33,178 nt of DNA from Pseudomonadota bacterium (GCA_018241425.1 JAFEDU010000011.1:1-33178); one strand, 5' to 3'; positions 7,935 to 15,373 are shown, counted from the stretch's first letter. Notes: generated by a model not told the origin, from the sequence alone. A program made the numbers and translations.

Positions 7935-8470
7935 GAGGCTATTGCGCCGCAGCACGCATCGGGCGCGGGGGCGGGGCCGTGATCGGGAAGATCACGGCAG
8001 GACCGGACGAAGGTCGGGCCCTCACCGCACACGCCTCCGAGCTCTTGGGGGAGCGGGTCGCCGCCAGGCGAGACGCTCCGGCTCCTTGAGCCCACGCGAA
8101 GTGTCGCCGCGTGAGCGCGACACTGAGCACGTGGGCGATCCCCTCTTGGGGTCCAGGGGGCGCAAGCCCCCTGGCGCACGTGAAAAGTCGTCGAGGCCGC
8201 TTTGGGCCGAGAACGACTTTTCGTAAGTGCGCCCTTGCTCCTGCTGCGGGGGCAGACTACGCTCGCCTCAACCCAGATCGCAAGCGCCAAACGCCCACTC
8301 TTCGCGTGGCATGGCCTTCGACGGAGGGTTCGGCGTGCGGGCGGCGCGCAGGAGCTTGGGTCTTGCGACTCTTAAGGCTTAAGGCGCAAGCCGACGCGTG
8401 CGAGACCGCGACAGAGGTCGAGCGCCGGCGGCGAGCGCCGCGCGGTCAATCAGACGACGGGGGCGAACCG
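7935..8470. other. gene-poor, stem-loop-rich transfer-origin region
   Basis: This 536-base stretch between the relaxase start and the next plausible start holds no gene I can support. A perfect 9-bp hairpin, GCCGTGATC/GATCACGGC with a 5-base loop, lies at 7976-7998 next to the relaxase start. A second, with arms CCAGGGGGC (8153-8161) and GCCCCCTGG (8166-8174) and a GCAA tetraloop, precedes oriT. A nested hairpin lies at 8362-8390 (CTTGCG/CGCAAG outside, CTTAA/TTAAG inside). A plus-strand frame happens to stay open through the region, but it has no family resemblance and crosses oriT. Confidence 0.7.
8173..8240 (+). other. oriT: oriT with IncQ/MobQ-type nic core
   Basis: A perfect 9-bp inverted repeat, AAAAGTCGT (8183-8191) and ACGACTTTT (8213-8221), is followed directly by CGTAAGTGCGCCCTT (8222-8236). 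This is the layout of RSF1010/R1162-class oriTs: a hairpin and then TAArTGCGCCCT, with cleavage inside GCGCCC. An outer pair, GGCGCAC (8173-8179) with GTGCGCC (8227-8233), encloses both arms, and an inner GGCC/GGCC pair sits in the loop. It lies about 300 bases upstream of the divergent MobQ relaxase, the expected place. The exact nick is inferred to be near 8231/8232 from family knowledge. Confidence 0.85.
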
Positions 8471-9601
8471 ATGAGGTCAGCCGATCAGTCGAATACCCGC
8501 CAGGGTGAAGCGCCCCACCGCCGCTCTGCGCCGGAAGGTCCCCGCGCCAGCGGGGAGCTGATCGGCGTCCCCGGAACTCCTATCCCCTCCTCCCTCTTGG
8601 GCGGCGGACGCGCGAACGGTCGTGGCGTCAGCCCGACCGCGAGCCCGCGGACGACGCCCCGCGAGCCGTCGAACCTGAGGTCACGGACCGTGCCGGGGGT
8701 CGACGGCGAGCGCGCGCGGCCGGCCCCCCAGAGAATCATTAAGGCGGACCGACGCGAGGCCGGGCGCGCGGCGCCGGAAGGTTCCTGCGTCAGCAGGAAG
8801 CTGAACGGCGCGGCCATAGGTCTGCGGTTCCGAGGTTGGATACGCCGATGGGTCGCCTTCAGCGCCATTGCGGCAGTCCTGGGCCTGGCGGCCGCTCCGG
8901 TCCAGGCGGGGTTCTTTGACAAGAAGGTCGACCCTAAAGAGCTAGTTGGGGTGCATCGCGTGGCGGTTCTCGCACACCTCGGCGACACCTTTCACGTCTT
9001 CTGGGTGGGTCTGCTCGTCGTCGGAAACGCCAAGTCCTTCGAAGTCCCGGTGCCCCAGTGGGGCATCGACCCGTTCGTCATCCAAACCGTCCAAGACGAT
9101 CTCAAAGCCGCGGGCCAGTTCTCCGCGGTAGCGCTCGAGGTCTCCGGGCTTGATCTGCCGGCGCTCTACCAGAAGAAGAACGCCATCGCAGACAACAAAG
9201 AGGTCATGACGATCCTCCTCGAGCGAGCGAAGCAGCAAGGGGCCGATGCCCTGCTCATCGTCGAGCTGTTCGACTGGGGCCGTACGCATCCCTTCAATAG
9301 CCCGGGCTTCGGCGTGACCTCCCGGCGTTACTACCCTCAAGGACACCCACACGGGTGCATCTACACCTCGTTCATGTCCTCGCTCTTCCGGGTCGACACG
9401 GGAAAGCGTCTTCAATGGATTGTGCAGCCGGCCCCCTGCGATATCTCGTCCCGAGACCAGTTCGAACTGCGGGATGCCTGGGATCAGTACACCACCGAAC
9501 AGCAGGAAGCGTTCGAGCGCACGACGAAGGATCGGATCCGGGAGCATCTTGAAGCGCAGCTTTCGGACCTGGCGCTCATTCCCGCCCCAAAAGCACCCTA
9601 G
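8471..9601 (+). CDS. hypothetical secreted protein, paralogue A of tandem pair
   Basis: The supported core runs from a signal peptide (WIRRWVAFSAIAAVLGLAAA, cleaved near VQA-GFF) at about base 8830 to the TAG at 9601. It is clearly paralogous to the next gene: both have LGDTFH, VPVP.W..DPFV.QTV.DDL, the ARKQGADAL/AKQQGADAL block, GCIYTSFM and a helical KDRIREHL-type tail. The start is uncertain. The ATG at 8471 has GGGGG about 7 bases upstream but puts ~120 low-complexity Arg/Pro/Gly residues before the signal sequence. A GTG at 8690 is an alternative, and no standard start lies right at the signal peptide. The upstream part also holds two copies of a covarying hairpin, so it may be non-coding. 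Function is unknown. Confidence 0.7.
   Translation: MRSADQSNTRQGEAPHRRSAPEGPRASGELIGVPGTPIPSSLLGGGRANGRGVSPTASPRTTPREPSNLRSRTVPGVDGERARPAPQRIIKADRREAGRAAPEGSCVSRKLNGAAIGLRFRGWIRRWVAFSAIAAVLGLAAAPVQAGFFDKKVDPKELVGVHRVAVLAHLGDTFHVFWVGLLVVGNAKSFEVPVPQWGIDPFVIQTVQDDLKAAGQFSAVALEVSGLDLPALYQKKNAIADNKEVMTILLERAKQQGADALLIVELFDWGRTHPFNSPGFGVTSRRYYPQGHPHGCIYTSFMSSLFRVDTGKRLQWIVQPAPCDISSRDQFELRDAWDQYTTEQQEAFERTTKDRIREHLEAQLSDLALIPAPKAP
8528..8567. repeat. covarying hairpin repeat, copy 1
   Basis: A 40-base unit with 34/40 identity to 8771-8810. Its core is a 7-bp stem, TCCCCGC (8539-8545) with GCGGGGA (8550-8556), and a GCCA loop. Four of the six differences between copies sit at two base pairs of the stem and keep pairing (two C-G pairs become T-A). 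Confidence 0.75.
8771..8810. repeat. covarying hairpin repeat, copy 2
   Basis: Second copy of the 40-base unit at 8528-8567. Here the stem is TTCCTGC (8782-8788) with GCAGGAA (8793-8799) and a GTCA loop. The stem-compensating differences suggest selection on structure rather than on the encoded residues. Confidence 0.75.
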
Positions 9602-9609
9602 AGAGATGC

Positions 9610-10350
9610 ATGACTACCCCACACACATCCCGACTGGTCTTACTCGCCCTGAGCCTACTGGGAAGCATGTCTTACGCCGGTCTATTCGGTAGCGGCGACG
9701 ATCCGAAAGGGATCGGCGGCATTCAGAAGATCGCGGTCGTATCACGGTTGGGAGATACCTTTCACGCGCGATGGATCGGTGTGACGGTCTTCAACAACAA
9801 GGTCTTCGACGTCCCGGTACCTGAGTGGAAAACCGACCCCTTCGTACAGCAAACCGTAAAAGATGATTTGTCCGTCGCGACACGCCCGCGCGTCGCGGAG
9901 CCGCTCGACACCAGCGGCATGGATCTGGCGACGCTGTACACCAAGAGCGGCGCGATCACGTTCTCAAAAGAAGTAGTGGGCGTCATGCTTGACCAGGCGC
10001 GCAAGCAAGGAGCGGATGCGCTCATGGTGGTGGAAATGGCCACTTGGGGCGGCATCAGTCAGTGGCAAACCGGAGGGTTTGGCGCCTACCAGCGCGGATT
10101 CAATGGGTGTATCTACACGTCCTTCATGATTACGATATTTCGCACCGACTCCGGTAAGCGAGCGAAGGATTCGGATGAGCCCCGGCCGTGCCTGAAATCG
10201 CTGGACAAGTTCCCAGTGAAGGAAAACTGGGAGCAATACACGCCGGAAGAAAAGGCCACCCTCGAATCTCAAGTGAAAGACAAGATCCGTGAACGGCTAA
10301 TCATCCAGCTCCAAGACCTCGGGCTGGCTGACAGCTCTGGCCAGAAGTAG
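9610..10350 (+). CDS. hypothetical secreted protein, paralogue B of tandem pair
   Basis: The 246-residue product begins at the ATG at 9610, 8 bases after the stop of paralogue A, with GAGAGATGC just before it. It has a signal peptide (RLVLLALSLLGSMSYA, then GLFGSGDD). The mature part repeats the landmarks of paralogue A: KIAVVSRLGDTFHARWIG, VFDVPVPEWKTDPFVQQTV, ARKQGADALMVVEMATWG and NGCIYTSFMITIFRTDSGKR. Two cysteines (NGCIY and RPCLK) are conserved with paralogue A and could form a disulfide. I recognise no named family. Tandem duplication inside the mobility module and a signal peptide suggest an envelope-located role, which is inferred. Confidence 0.85.
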   Translation: MTTPHTSRLVLLALSLLGSMSYAGLFGSGDDPKGIGGIQKIAVVSRLGDTFHARWIGVTVFNNKVFDVPVPEWKTDPFVQQTVKDDLSVATRPRVAEPLDTSGMDLATLYTKSGAITFSKEVVGVMLDQARKQGADALMVVEMATWGGISQWQTGGFGAYQRGFNGCIYTSFMITIFRTDSGKRAKDSDEPRPCLKSLDKFPVKENWEQYTPEEKATLESQVKDKIRERLIIQLQDLGLADSSGQK

Positions 10351-10359
10351 GAACCGTCC

Positions 10360-10674
10360 ATGCCACAGACTTCGATCCAGCCGCCGAGCGCATCCATTGC
10401 GTCCCGGCCCGCACCGCGGGACTCGGAAGCCGAGCTCGAGGAAAAGCGGGTCAAGCTCGAGCAGCTCAAGGTCCGGCAACGCCGGCTCGAGAATCGGATC
10501 AAGTACCTGCAGTCTCGCCAGGCGCGGCGGGACGACACCCGACGCAAGATCCTCATAGGGGCGGCAATCCTGGCAAAGATCGAACGCGGGGAGTTCGATG
10601 AGAAAAAGCTCCGGGCGCTTTTGGACTCGGTGCTGACGCGGAAGGATGACCGGGAGTTGTTTGGGCTGAAATGA
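10360..10674 (+). CDS. TraD-like (PF06412-type) relaxosome/mobilization protein
   Basis: A 104-residue product starting 9 bases after paralogue B. After a Pro/Ser-rich leader, residues about 23-52 form a charged coiled coil (EAELEEKRVKLEQLKVRQRR). It is followed by RRDDTRRKILIGAAILAKIE and LLDSVLTRKDDRELFGL. The RRKIlvGAa.La pattern with a terminal DR.LFGL is what I recall of the small TraD/mobilization proteins beside MobQ relaxases; these are not the TraD coupling ATPase. The expected role is to help the relaxase at oriT. Unusually, it is separated from the relaxase by oriT and the two secreted paralogues. Its stop overlaps the next start (ATGA). Confidence 0.75.
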   Translation: MPQTSIQPPSASIASRPAPRDSEAELEEKRVKLEQLKVRQRRLENRIKYLQSRQARRDDTRRKILIGAAILAKIERGEFDEKKLRALLDSVLTRKDDRELFGLK

Positions 10675-11057
10675 TGGACAGCAGTACGGAATCCGCGTTG
10701 CACTTTGTACGTGCGCTGGCCGAAGTGGCAGAGCGGCTCGCGTCGCGGAGTATTGTTGTTCGGCGACTGGATTGCGATTGGGGCTCTTTTGGCTCTTGGT
10801 TGATCGAGGCTTCCGCAGGGGCTGCAGAAGTAAAGCGAGTCGCCGCGATCAAGAGTCGCCGCTTCCAAGAGGCCGGCCCCGAGGTCTATAGAGCCACCTG
10901 GGACGGAAAAGATCGTCAGCTGCTCCGAGCTTTCACCCCGACTACCGTTACGGTCATGCTGAACCAATGGCACCATCTCGAGTCGGAGTCCTTCCAGAAC
11001 TCAGAGGCGGCCATCAAGCTAGCCGAACAGTGGCTCAGCGCGCAGCTGGGTCAATGA
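10671..11057 (+). CDS. hypothetical protein (128 aa), coupled to TraD-like gene
   Basis: The ATG at 10671 overlaps the TGA of the TraD-like gene; a second ATG follows directly. The product is soluble, with no signal or membrane segment. It has an N-terminal helix (ALHFVRALAEVAERLA), a strand-rich middle (VRRLDCDWGSFGSWLIE) and a C-terminal helix (SEAAIKLAEQWLSAQL). I do not recognise the family. The overlap indicates co-translation with the mobilization gene, so an accessory role in DNA transfer is possible but unproven. Confidence 0.75.
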   Translation: MMDSSTESALHFVRALAEVAERLASRSIVVRRLDCDWGSFGSWLIEASAGAAEVKRVAAIKSRRFQEAGPEVYRATWDGKDRQLLRAFTPTTVTVMLNQWHHLESESFQNSEAAIKLAEQWLSAQLGQ

Positions 11058-11106
11058 TTGACGTCCTACTCGGTTATCGCACAGTAAGCCTACGGGCGGC
11101 CCTTGC

Positions 11107-11523
11107 ATGCCTTTAGATAATGTCGGCACCTGCGAATCCTGCAGAAGGAACTTTCAATACACGCTGGTTCACAATGGGTTCAATGACTCTGCGTATGCCT
11201 ACTGCGACCGCTGCGGTTGTGCGGCTTTCCTTAGCGCCTGGTGCAAGCGCATCCCCGGTGCCGCAAACTTCCGGGCTCACGGTCCGGTCACCCCCGAAAC
11301 GGAGGCGCTACTTCAGCCGTGCGCTTGCGGAGGCAAGTTCCGCGCCGACGCCGCGCCACGGTGCCCGCATTGCGAGTCCGTCCTGTCCGCCGAGGCTGCA
11401 AGGACGTACATCGAGCAGAACGCTCCTGGAACAATTAAGGGCTGGCGATGGCAGGGCACCTGGACGGGTCTCTACAGCATGATCGTCGAGGGTCGGCGGG
11501 TGGCCGACAACTGGGTGTTCTAG
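11107..11523 (+). CDS. zinc-ribbon hypothetical protein (138 aa)
   Basis: The product holds several paired-cysteine knuckles: CESC near residue 9, YCDRCGC near 33, PCACGG near 72 and CPHC near 87. It ends with GWRWQGTWTGLYSMIVEGRRVADNWVF. The spacing fits two zinc ribbons, the first probably formed by the first two knuckles and the second by the last two. The tail resembles a conserved domain of uncharacterised small Zn-ribbon proteins, as I recall. It is cytosolic, with no signal peptide. It is followed without a gap by the TPM-domain gene, whose GTG overlaps this stop. Binding partner unknown. Confidence 0.8.
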   Translation: MPLDNVGTCESCRRNFQYTLVHNGFNDSAYAYCDRCGCAAFLSAWCKRIPGAANFRAHGPVTPETEALLQPCACGGKFRADAAPRCPHCESVLSAEAARTYIEQNAPGTIKGWRWQGTWTGLYSMIVEGRRVADNWVF

Positions 11524-12110
11524 TGCTCCGTCTGAGAGGCGCTCGGCACGGCAGTCCGTCATCCTGTACTGGTTTAATCGCTCGCTGGCATCGTCTGCTG
11601 CTGGTGGCGGCCTTTCTTGCTAGCTTCGGATCCCCCCTCCCCGGGGACGAGATCCAGGCGCCACCCCAGACCCACATTCGGCCGGTTCCGGTAAGAGACG
11701 GTTGGGTGACCGATACGGCGGGCGTGTTGTCCATGGAAGAACACACCCGCTTATCCGCTCTTCTAAAGGGCTACCACACCGAAACGCACCACCAGATTGC
11801 GATCCTCACCATTCCGTCACTGAATGGTGAACCTCTAGAGCAGTTCTCCTTGCGCGTCGCCAATACCTGGGGGCTCGGCTATCGCGGTGTCGACAATGGA
11901 ATCTTGATTACCCTTGCGATGCAGGATCGAAAGGTTCGCATTGAATTGGGACGGGGAATGGAGCCCTACATCAGCAATGCCCAAGCAGAGGCGGTGATCA
12001 ACGAAACCATGGTTCCCGAATTCCGGCAGGGGGACTTTGCCGGCGGATTGGAGGCCGGGCTCAAGCAACTCATGGCGTACGCGCGAAGATTTGTAGTCAG
12101 ACCCCAGTAG
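11523..12110 (+). CDS. TPM-domain (YgcG/DUF477-like) exported protein
   Basis: I chose the GTG at 11523, which overlaps the TAG of the Zn-ribbon gene; an open frame further upstream is only overlap. The 195-residue product has a basic n-region and hydrophobic core (RWHRLLLVAAFLASFGSPLP) as signal peptide or anchor. A TPM domain (PF04536) covers about residues 55-185: GWVTDTAGVLSMEEHTRLSA, HHQIAILTIPSL, FSLRVANTWGLGYRGVDNGI, RKVRIELGRGMEPYISNAQA and a C-terminal F..GDFAGGLEAGLKQL. TPM proteins are periplasmic or membrane-tethered, and some show phosphatase activity. Here there is no C-terminal membrane segment. Confidence 0.85.
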   Translation: MLRLRGARHGSPSSCTGLIARWHRLLLVAAFLASFGSPLPGDEIQAPPQTHIRPVPVRDGWVTDTAGVLSMEEHTRLSALLKGYHTETHHQIAILTIPSLNGEPLEQFSLRVANTWGLGYRGVDNGILITLAMQDRKVRIELGRGMEPYISNAQAEAVINETMVPEFRQGDFAGGLEAGLKQLMAYARRFVVRPQ

Positions 12111-12200
12111 CGTCCTCCCAGAGCAAGCCGTATGGACTCACGCTTATGATGGTCCAGCATCCTCACCACGTCTGAAGCCGTAGCGCCCAGGCGGATCCCC

Positions 12201-12857
12201 CTATTCGACGCTGCGGGTCCGGGTCTGTCGCTTGAAGAGGAACTCGTTCCAGGACCAAGTGCCAATCCCGAACGCGAGGCCCGCGACTAGCCAAATTGCC
12301 GCTTGGAGGGCGAGAGCCGGCAGTGACGCTGGACGTCGATGCAAAAGCACAGGCATCAAGGCCATCCCCGTGAACATCGCAAGACCCCATCCGCAGACGC
12401 CACGGACGACAACGTAGTGCGCGAACCCCTCCTGCCGGGTTGTTGCCCACGAAGCCCGCTTACGCGGAGCCGCGCCGTTCGGCTGCGCGCCCTGAGTGTC
12501 TGGCTCACGCCATTCCTCAGGGATCTTCGACTCCAGAAATACCTCTCGAATTTTTGTTCCCGACCATCCGTAGTGAACGCGCGCCACAGCTGCGTTTAGC
12601 ATCCAGCCCAGCGCGTACCCGGCGATCATCAGCGTGACCATTACGCTCAAGAAAAGAACCAACCAGAGCAGGCCGTGAGATTGCTCTCTGGCGGGTCCAT
12701 TCCCAAGTCCGAGTGCGCCGGACAACCAGATCACAAAGACAATGGTCGGCACGAAGGATCCGAACATCAGCCCCACGGGTAGTGCCGATAGCCCCCATTT
12801 GTATCGGGGCTTAACGTTCTCCCAAACTATGATGTTAGTCGCGAGAAGCTGCATCAA
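12201..12857 (-). CDS. hypothetical integral membrane protein (218 aa)
   Basis: Minus-strand gene, convergent with the TPM gene. Four membrane segments can be seen: about residues 25-50 (LSALPVGLMFGSFVPTIVFV), 62-90 (LLWLVLFLSVMVTLMIAGYA), 150-172 (VCGWGLAMFTGMALMPVLL) and 180-200 (LALQAAIWLVAGLAFGIGTW). A hydrophilic loop rich in Glu/Pro/Arg lies between segments 2 and 3. The tail ends in WSWNEFLFKRQ. I do not recognise the family. The start is ATG-ATG at 12857/12854 and no strong ribosome site distinguishes them. Confidence 0.8.
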   Translation of the reverse strand: MMQLLATNIIVWENVKPRYKWGLSALPVGLMFGSFVPTIVFVIWLSGALGLGNGPAREQSHGLLWLVLFLSVMVTLMIAGYALGWMLNAAVARVHYGWSGTKIREVFLESKIPEEWREPDTQGAQPNGAAPRKRASWATTRQEGFAHYVVVRGVCGWGLAMFTGMALMPVLLHRRPASLPALALQAAIWLVAGLAFGIGTWSWNEFLFKRQTRTRSVE

Positions 12858-12908
12858 CGCGCCCTGAAGCTTTGATCTTGTCGGGAAGGAGCTGGAGTGT
12901 GCACCGCC

Positions 12909-13469
12909 TCAGTGCCTATGAACATCGAAATTGTTCAAGACGAGGGCGCCAGAATCGTCGGCGAACATGAAGGTTGCCGAGTCATGCGGAAACGATCCGT
13001 ACTCCCAGATGGTGCATGTCCACTGGTGACCAGAAGGACCGCAGACCGTTCGCCTGAAGTTGATGGGTGTTCCGAACGTCCGGAGGATCTCCGTGGAGTC
13101 CATGCCTTGATGCACCTTCATGACGTTCTCTGTGGTGAACGAGTCCGGTAGCACCCGCCCGGTTCTGTGGATATCAAAGTGATTAACCACCAATGAACCA
13201 GCCGCAGACGCGAACGTGAAGGTCGCTCGATCCGGGAATTTCCCGTACTCCCACGTTGTGCAAGTCCAGGTGTGCTCCGTGGCTCCTCCGCAGACCGCCT
13301 GGCTTACACTCTTGGGTAGACCGAACATCCGTTTAACCTCGTCGGCACCCATTCCGCGGTGCACCATCATGATGTTCTCGGTCGTGAAGGAAGTCGGTAA
13401 AGATGAGCATCCGAGTAGGCTCACGGAGATGGCGGCCAAGGCCGCGGAAGCTGCGAATCTGAATTTCAT
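12909..13469 (-). CDS. lipoprotein with two tandem BamE/SmpA-like repeats
   Basis: A 186-residue lipoprotein. The signal sequence ends in the lipobox LLGC (Cys21). The mature protein is an internal duplication: repeat 1 (about 27-102) and repeat 2 (about 109-185) share SFTTEN(I/V)M.VH.GM, ...FG.P, VCG...WTCT.WEYG.FP, ATF.FA...G.LV.N.FD.HR. The VH.GM....V...FG.P opening matches the small beta-alpha fold of BamE/SmpA-type outer-membrane lipoproteins, a resemblance I judge by eye. Each repeat carries two Cys (AVCGG..WTC and TVCGP..WTC) that may form a disulfide. AAGG lies just before the ATG at 13469. Confidence 0.8.
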   Translation of the reverse strand: MKFRFAASAALAAISVSLLGCSSLPTSFTTENIMMVHRGMGADEVKRMFGLPKSVSQAVCGGATEHTWTCTTWEYGKFPDRATFTFASAAGSLVVNHFDIHRTGRVLPDSFTTENVMKVHQGMDSTEILRTFGTPINFRRTVCGPSGHQWTCTIWEYGSFPHDSATFMFADDSGALVLNNFDVHRH

Positions 13470-13503
13470 AGCCTTTTCTTACTAGGCCGCTCCCGGCACC
13501 GCT

Positions 13504-13977
13504 GTGACGTCAGTCACGCCCCCGCAGAAGCAGCGCCAGGAGCGGCCGGCGCCCAGCGCCGGTGGCGACTGGGGGGCGCTTGCGGCCTCCTTCGTTCTAC
13601 TTCCCGTGTCCCTGGTCTGGATTTTAAGCGTCGGAGACCTTCTCGCGACTGTTACCTATCATCACGGAGGTCTTCCGCCGCGAGCCTGGGTGATTGGGCT
13701 GGTGGCCGCGGGACTTCTAGTTGCGTGCGCGGCATTCCTGAAGTCATGGTCACTGCTGTGGCAGGTCCCCCTTCAAGCTGTAGCCATTGCGCTACTCGCG
13801 GTCGGTCTGCGGATCCTGCTGTCGGATCTCTTCGCCGACTGGCATCGGCTGCTCACGGCGCGCGGTCCTCTTGCTGCTGCGTATGTCGGCGCCGCAATCG
13901 GGCTCGGTTGGCTAATGCGGAGGCTGCAGTGGAAATTTCTGGGCGGACACCACCGCCACCTCCTCGGTCGCCGCTGA
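13504..13977 (+). CDS. hypothetical integral membrane protein (157 aa)
   Basis: Starts at the GTG at 13504, divergent from the duplicated-domain lipoprotein gene. A Gln/Pro/Arg-rich N-terminus of about 20 residues is followed by four hydrophobic segments: LAASFVLLPVSLVWILSVG, WVIGLVAAGLLVACAAFL, LQAVAIALLAVGLRILLSDL and LAAAYVGAAIGLGWLM. It ends in a basic, His-containing tail. I recognise no family. There is no convincing ribosome site, so the start is tentative, although the membrane segments support the frame. Confidence 0.7.
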   Translation: MTSVTPPQKQRQERPAPSAGGDWGALAASFVLLPVSLVWILSVGDLLATVTYHHGGLPPRAWVIGLVAAGLLVACAAFLKSWSLLWQVPLQAVAIALLAVGLRILLSDLFADWHRLLTARGPLAAAYVGAAIGLGWLMRRLQWKFLGGHHRHLLGRR

Positions 13978-14001
13978 TCATGGTCACGGATTCTCGCGGT
14001 G

Positions 14002-14199
14002 CTTTCTTGACCAGGTTGAGCTCGAAGCTCCTAAGTGTCTCAGTCGGAAGGACGCACCGCCCTCCGCTCTTGCCTTATCCACAAGGTTATCCCCACAGTT
14101 TGGGGATAAGTTACGTGGACATGGGATTCGTTGCCGGGACGTGCAAGATACTTATAACGTCAGGCGTGGGTCATCCGACTTCGGGAGGTCGCCATGCAG
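14002..14199 (+). repeat. duplicated upstream module, copy A (DnaA-box-like motifs)
   Basis: About 190 bases, well over half identical to 15440-15633. Shared landmarks in order: TTGACC (14007), TGAGCTCGA, CTCAGTCGG, then TTATCCACA (14075-14083), TTATCCCCA (14087-14095) and TGGGGATAA (14101-14109), then GATAAGTTA, CATGGGAT, GCAAGAT, and GAGGT.GCCATG at the end. The first 9-mer is a perfect DnaA-box consensus, and the second and third form a perfect inverted repeat around 5 bases. In this copy the terminal ATG (14194) opens only a 19-codon frame ending at 14253, which overlaps the start of the WD40 gene. Confidence 0.8.
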
Positions 14200-14242
14200 G
14201 AGGCGCGCAACTCGCGTGATAATGACGGGAGACCACTAGATC

Positions 14243-15373
14243 ATGCGTATTGACCGCTGGCCATGGCGCTGCCGCGTGGCCATTTCGATACTAGCGACAG
14301 CCGGATGCTTGGCGTCCGTTGGGTGCTCGCGAAACGGCGCGGAAAGCCCAGTTCTACGCGGGCTGAGCGGATTGTTCCATACGGAGTCAGTAGCGACGAA
14401 GCGGGGCGAATTTACCGATCAGTATCCCGTCTACTCATTGGCGTTCAGTTTGGACGGGGCAACAATCGCAACCAGCAGTCCGTACGGTCGGGAGGTCCAC
14501 ATCTGGAGCTGGAAGGGAAACCCGCAGCTTACTCGGAGGCTACCTGAAAGCGACAACCCCAACGCAGGCGGAGGTCAATGGGGATCCCTGGGCTACAGCC
14601 CGGACGGGAAAGTACTCGCGTGTGGCCACGGCGGCTGGAACGAGGACAATCGAATTCTCCGGCTCTGGGACAGCAACACCGGCGCTGTGATCGGTGACAT
14701 CGACGATCCTTACGGTAACCACGGAGGCCAAGGCCGTGGACCCTTTGCCTTTTCGCCGGATGGCACGACTCTCTATCGCACCGACAATGGGTCTCCGCGA
14801 AAGGACCTCCCACGCGGAGTCTATCCCGACACCCTCATTGCCTACGATCTGCACACATGGAACGTTCAGTGGTCGTTGAATACCCCAAGCATATTCATCG
14901 ATGGGTTAGCGGTAAGCAAAGACGGCAAGCGAGCTGCGCTTGTCGGCGCGCAGTCACGCCCTCGGAATGGCAGTCCCGGCGTGCAGTCAGTCGTGGTCCT
15001 CGTCGATCTCGAGGAGCGGGCGATCAGAAAGACCGTCGAGATTCCGTCCGAATACATGGACATCATCGCGTGGAGTCCGGACGGGCAACGCATCGTCGCC
15101 GCGGGAAACGCCATAGTCGTCCTGGATGCAATGTCGGGCCGCGTACTAAAGCAGTACGAGTCACCCTCGATGCCGATAGCGCTGATGTTCTCACCTGACG
15201 GAACCCGTTTAATAATTGCGTGGAATAACGGCATCGAGATATGGGATGGAGGTCACACAAAGCTACTCCAAAGAATCCCGGGCCGCTTTGTGCACGCCGC
15301 TGATCTCTCTGCGGATGGACGGTACTTGGCATTCAGTGAAGATTTCGCGGTCAGCGTCTGGGAAGTGAGATAG
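14243..15373 (+). CDS. WD40/beta-propeller lipoprotein (376 aa)
   Basis: The signal sequence (VAISILATAGCLASVGC) ends in a lipobox, LASVGC, giving an acylated Cys near residue 28. The rest is a beta-propeller with recurring blade motifs: VYSLAFSLDGATIATSS, WGSLGYSPDGKVLACGHG with LRLWDSNTG, FAFSPDGTTLY, LAVSKDGKRAALVG, IIAWSPDGQRIVAAG, LMFSPDGTRLIIAW with GIEIWDGG, and AADLSADGRYLAFSED with VSVWEVR. About seven blades fit. Such lipoproteins are usually protein-interaction platforms facing the periplasm or cell surface. GGGAGA lies about 10 bases before the ATG. The gene is preceded by module copy A. Target unknown. Confidence 0.87.
   Translation: MRIDRWPWRCRVAISILATAGCLASVGCSRNGAESPVLRGLSGLFHTESVATKRGEFTDQYPVYSLAFSLDGATIATSSPYGREVHIWSWKGNPQLTRRLPESDNPNAGGGQWGSLGYSPDGKVLACGHGGWNEDNRILRLWDSNTGAVIGDIDDPYGNHGGQGRGPFAFSPDGTTLYRTDNGSPRKDLPRGVYPDTLIAYDLHTWNVQWSLNTPSIFIDGLAVSKDGKRAALVGAQSRPRNGSPGVQSVVVLVDLEERAIRKTVEIPSEYMDIIAWSPDGQRIVAAGNAIVVLDAMSGRVLKQYESPSMPIALMFSPDGTRLIIAWNNGIEIWDGGHTKLLQRIPGRFVHAADLSADGRYLAFSEDFAVSVWEVR

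Noticed and set aside
7143..7982. Long plus-strand frame antisense to the relaxase
   Set aside because: The minus strand carries the relaxase motifs. The plus reading has no recognisable motif.
8111..8470. Coding extension of the secreted paralogue A back through oriT
   Set aside because: It crosses the nic core and strong hairpins, is Arg/Gly/Pro-rich with no family signal, and would bury the signal peptide 240 residues in. The frame is probably open by GC bias.
14070..14110. Chromosomal oriC reading of the DnaA-box-like cluster
   Set aside because: Only three boxes are present, there is no AT-rich unwinding element or dnaA/dnaN/gidA neighbour, and a second copy lies 1.4 kb away in front of another gene. 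The plasmid origin is better placed at 23987-24272.
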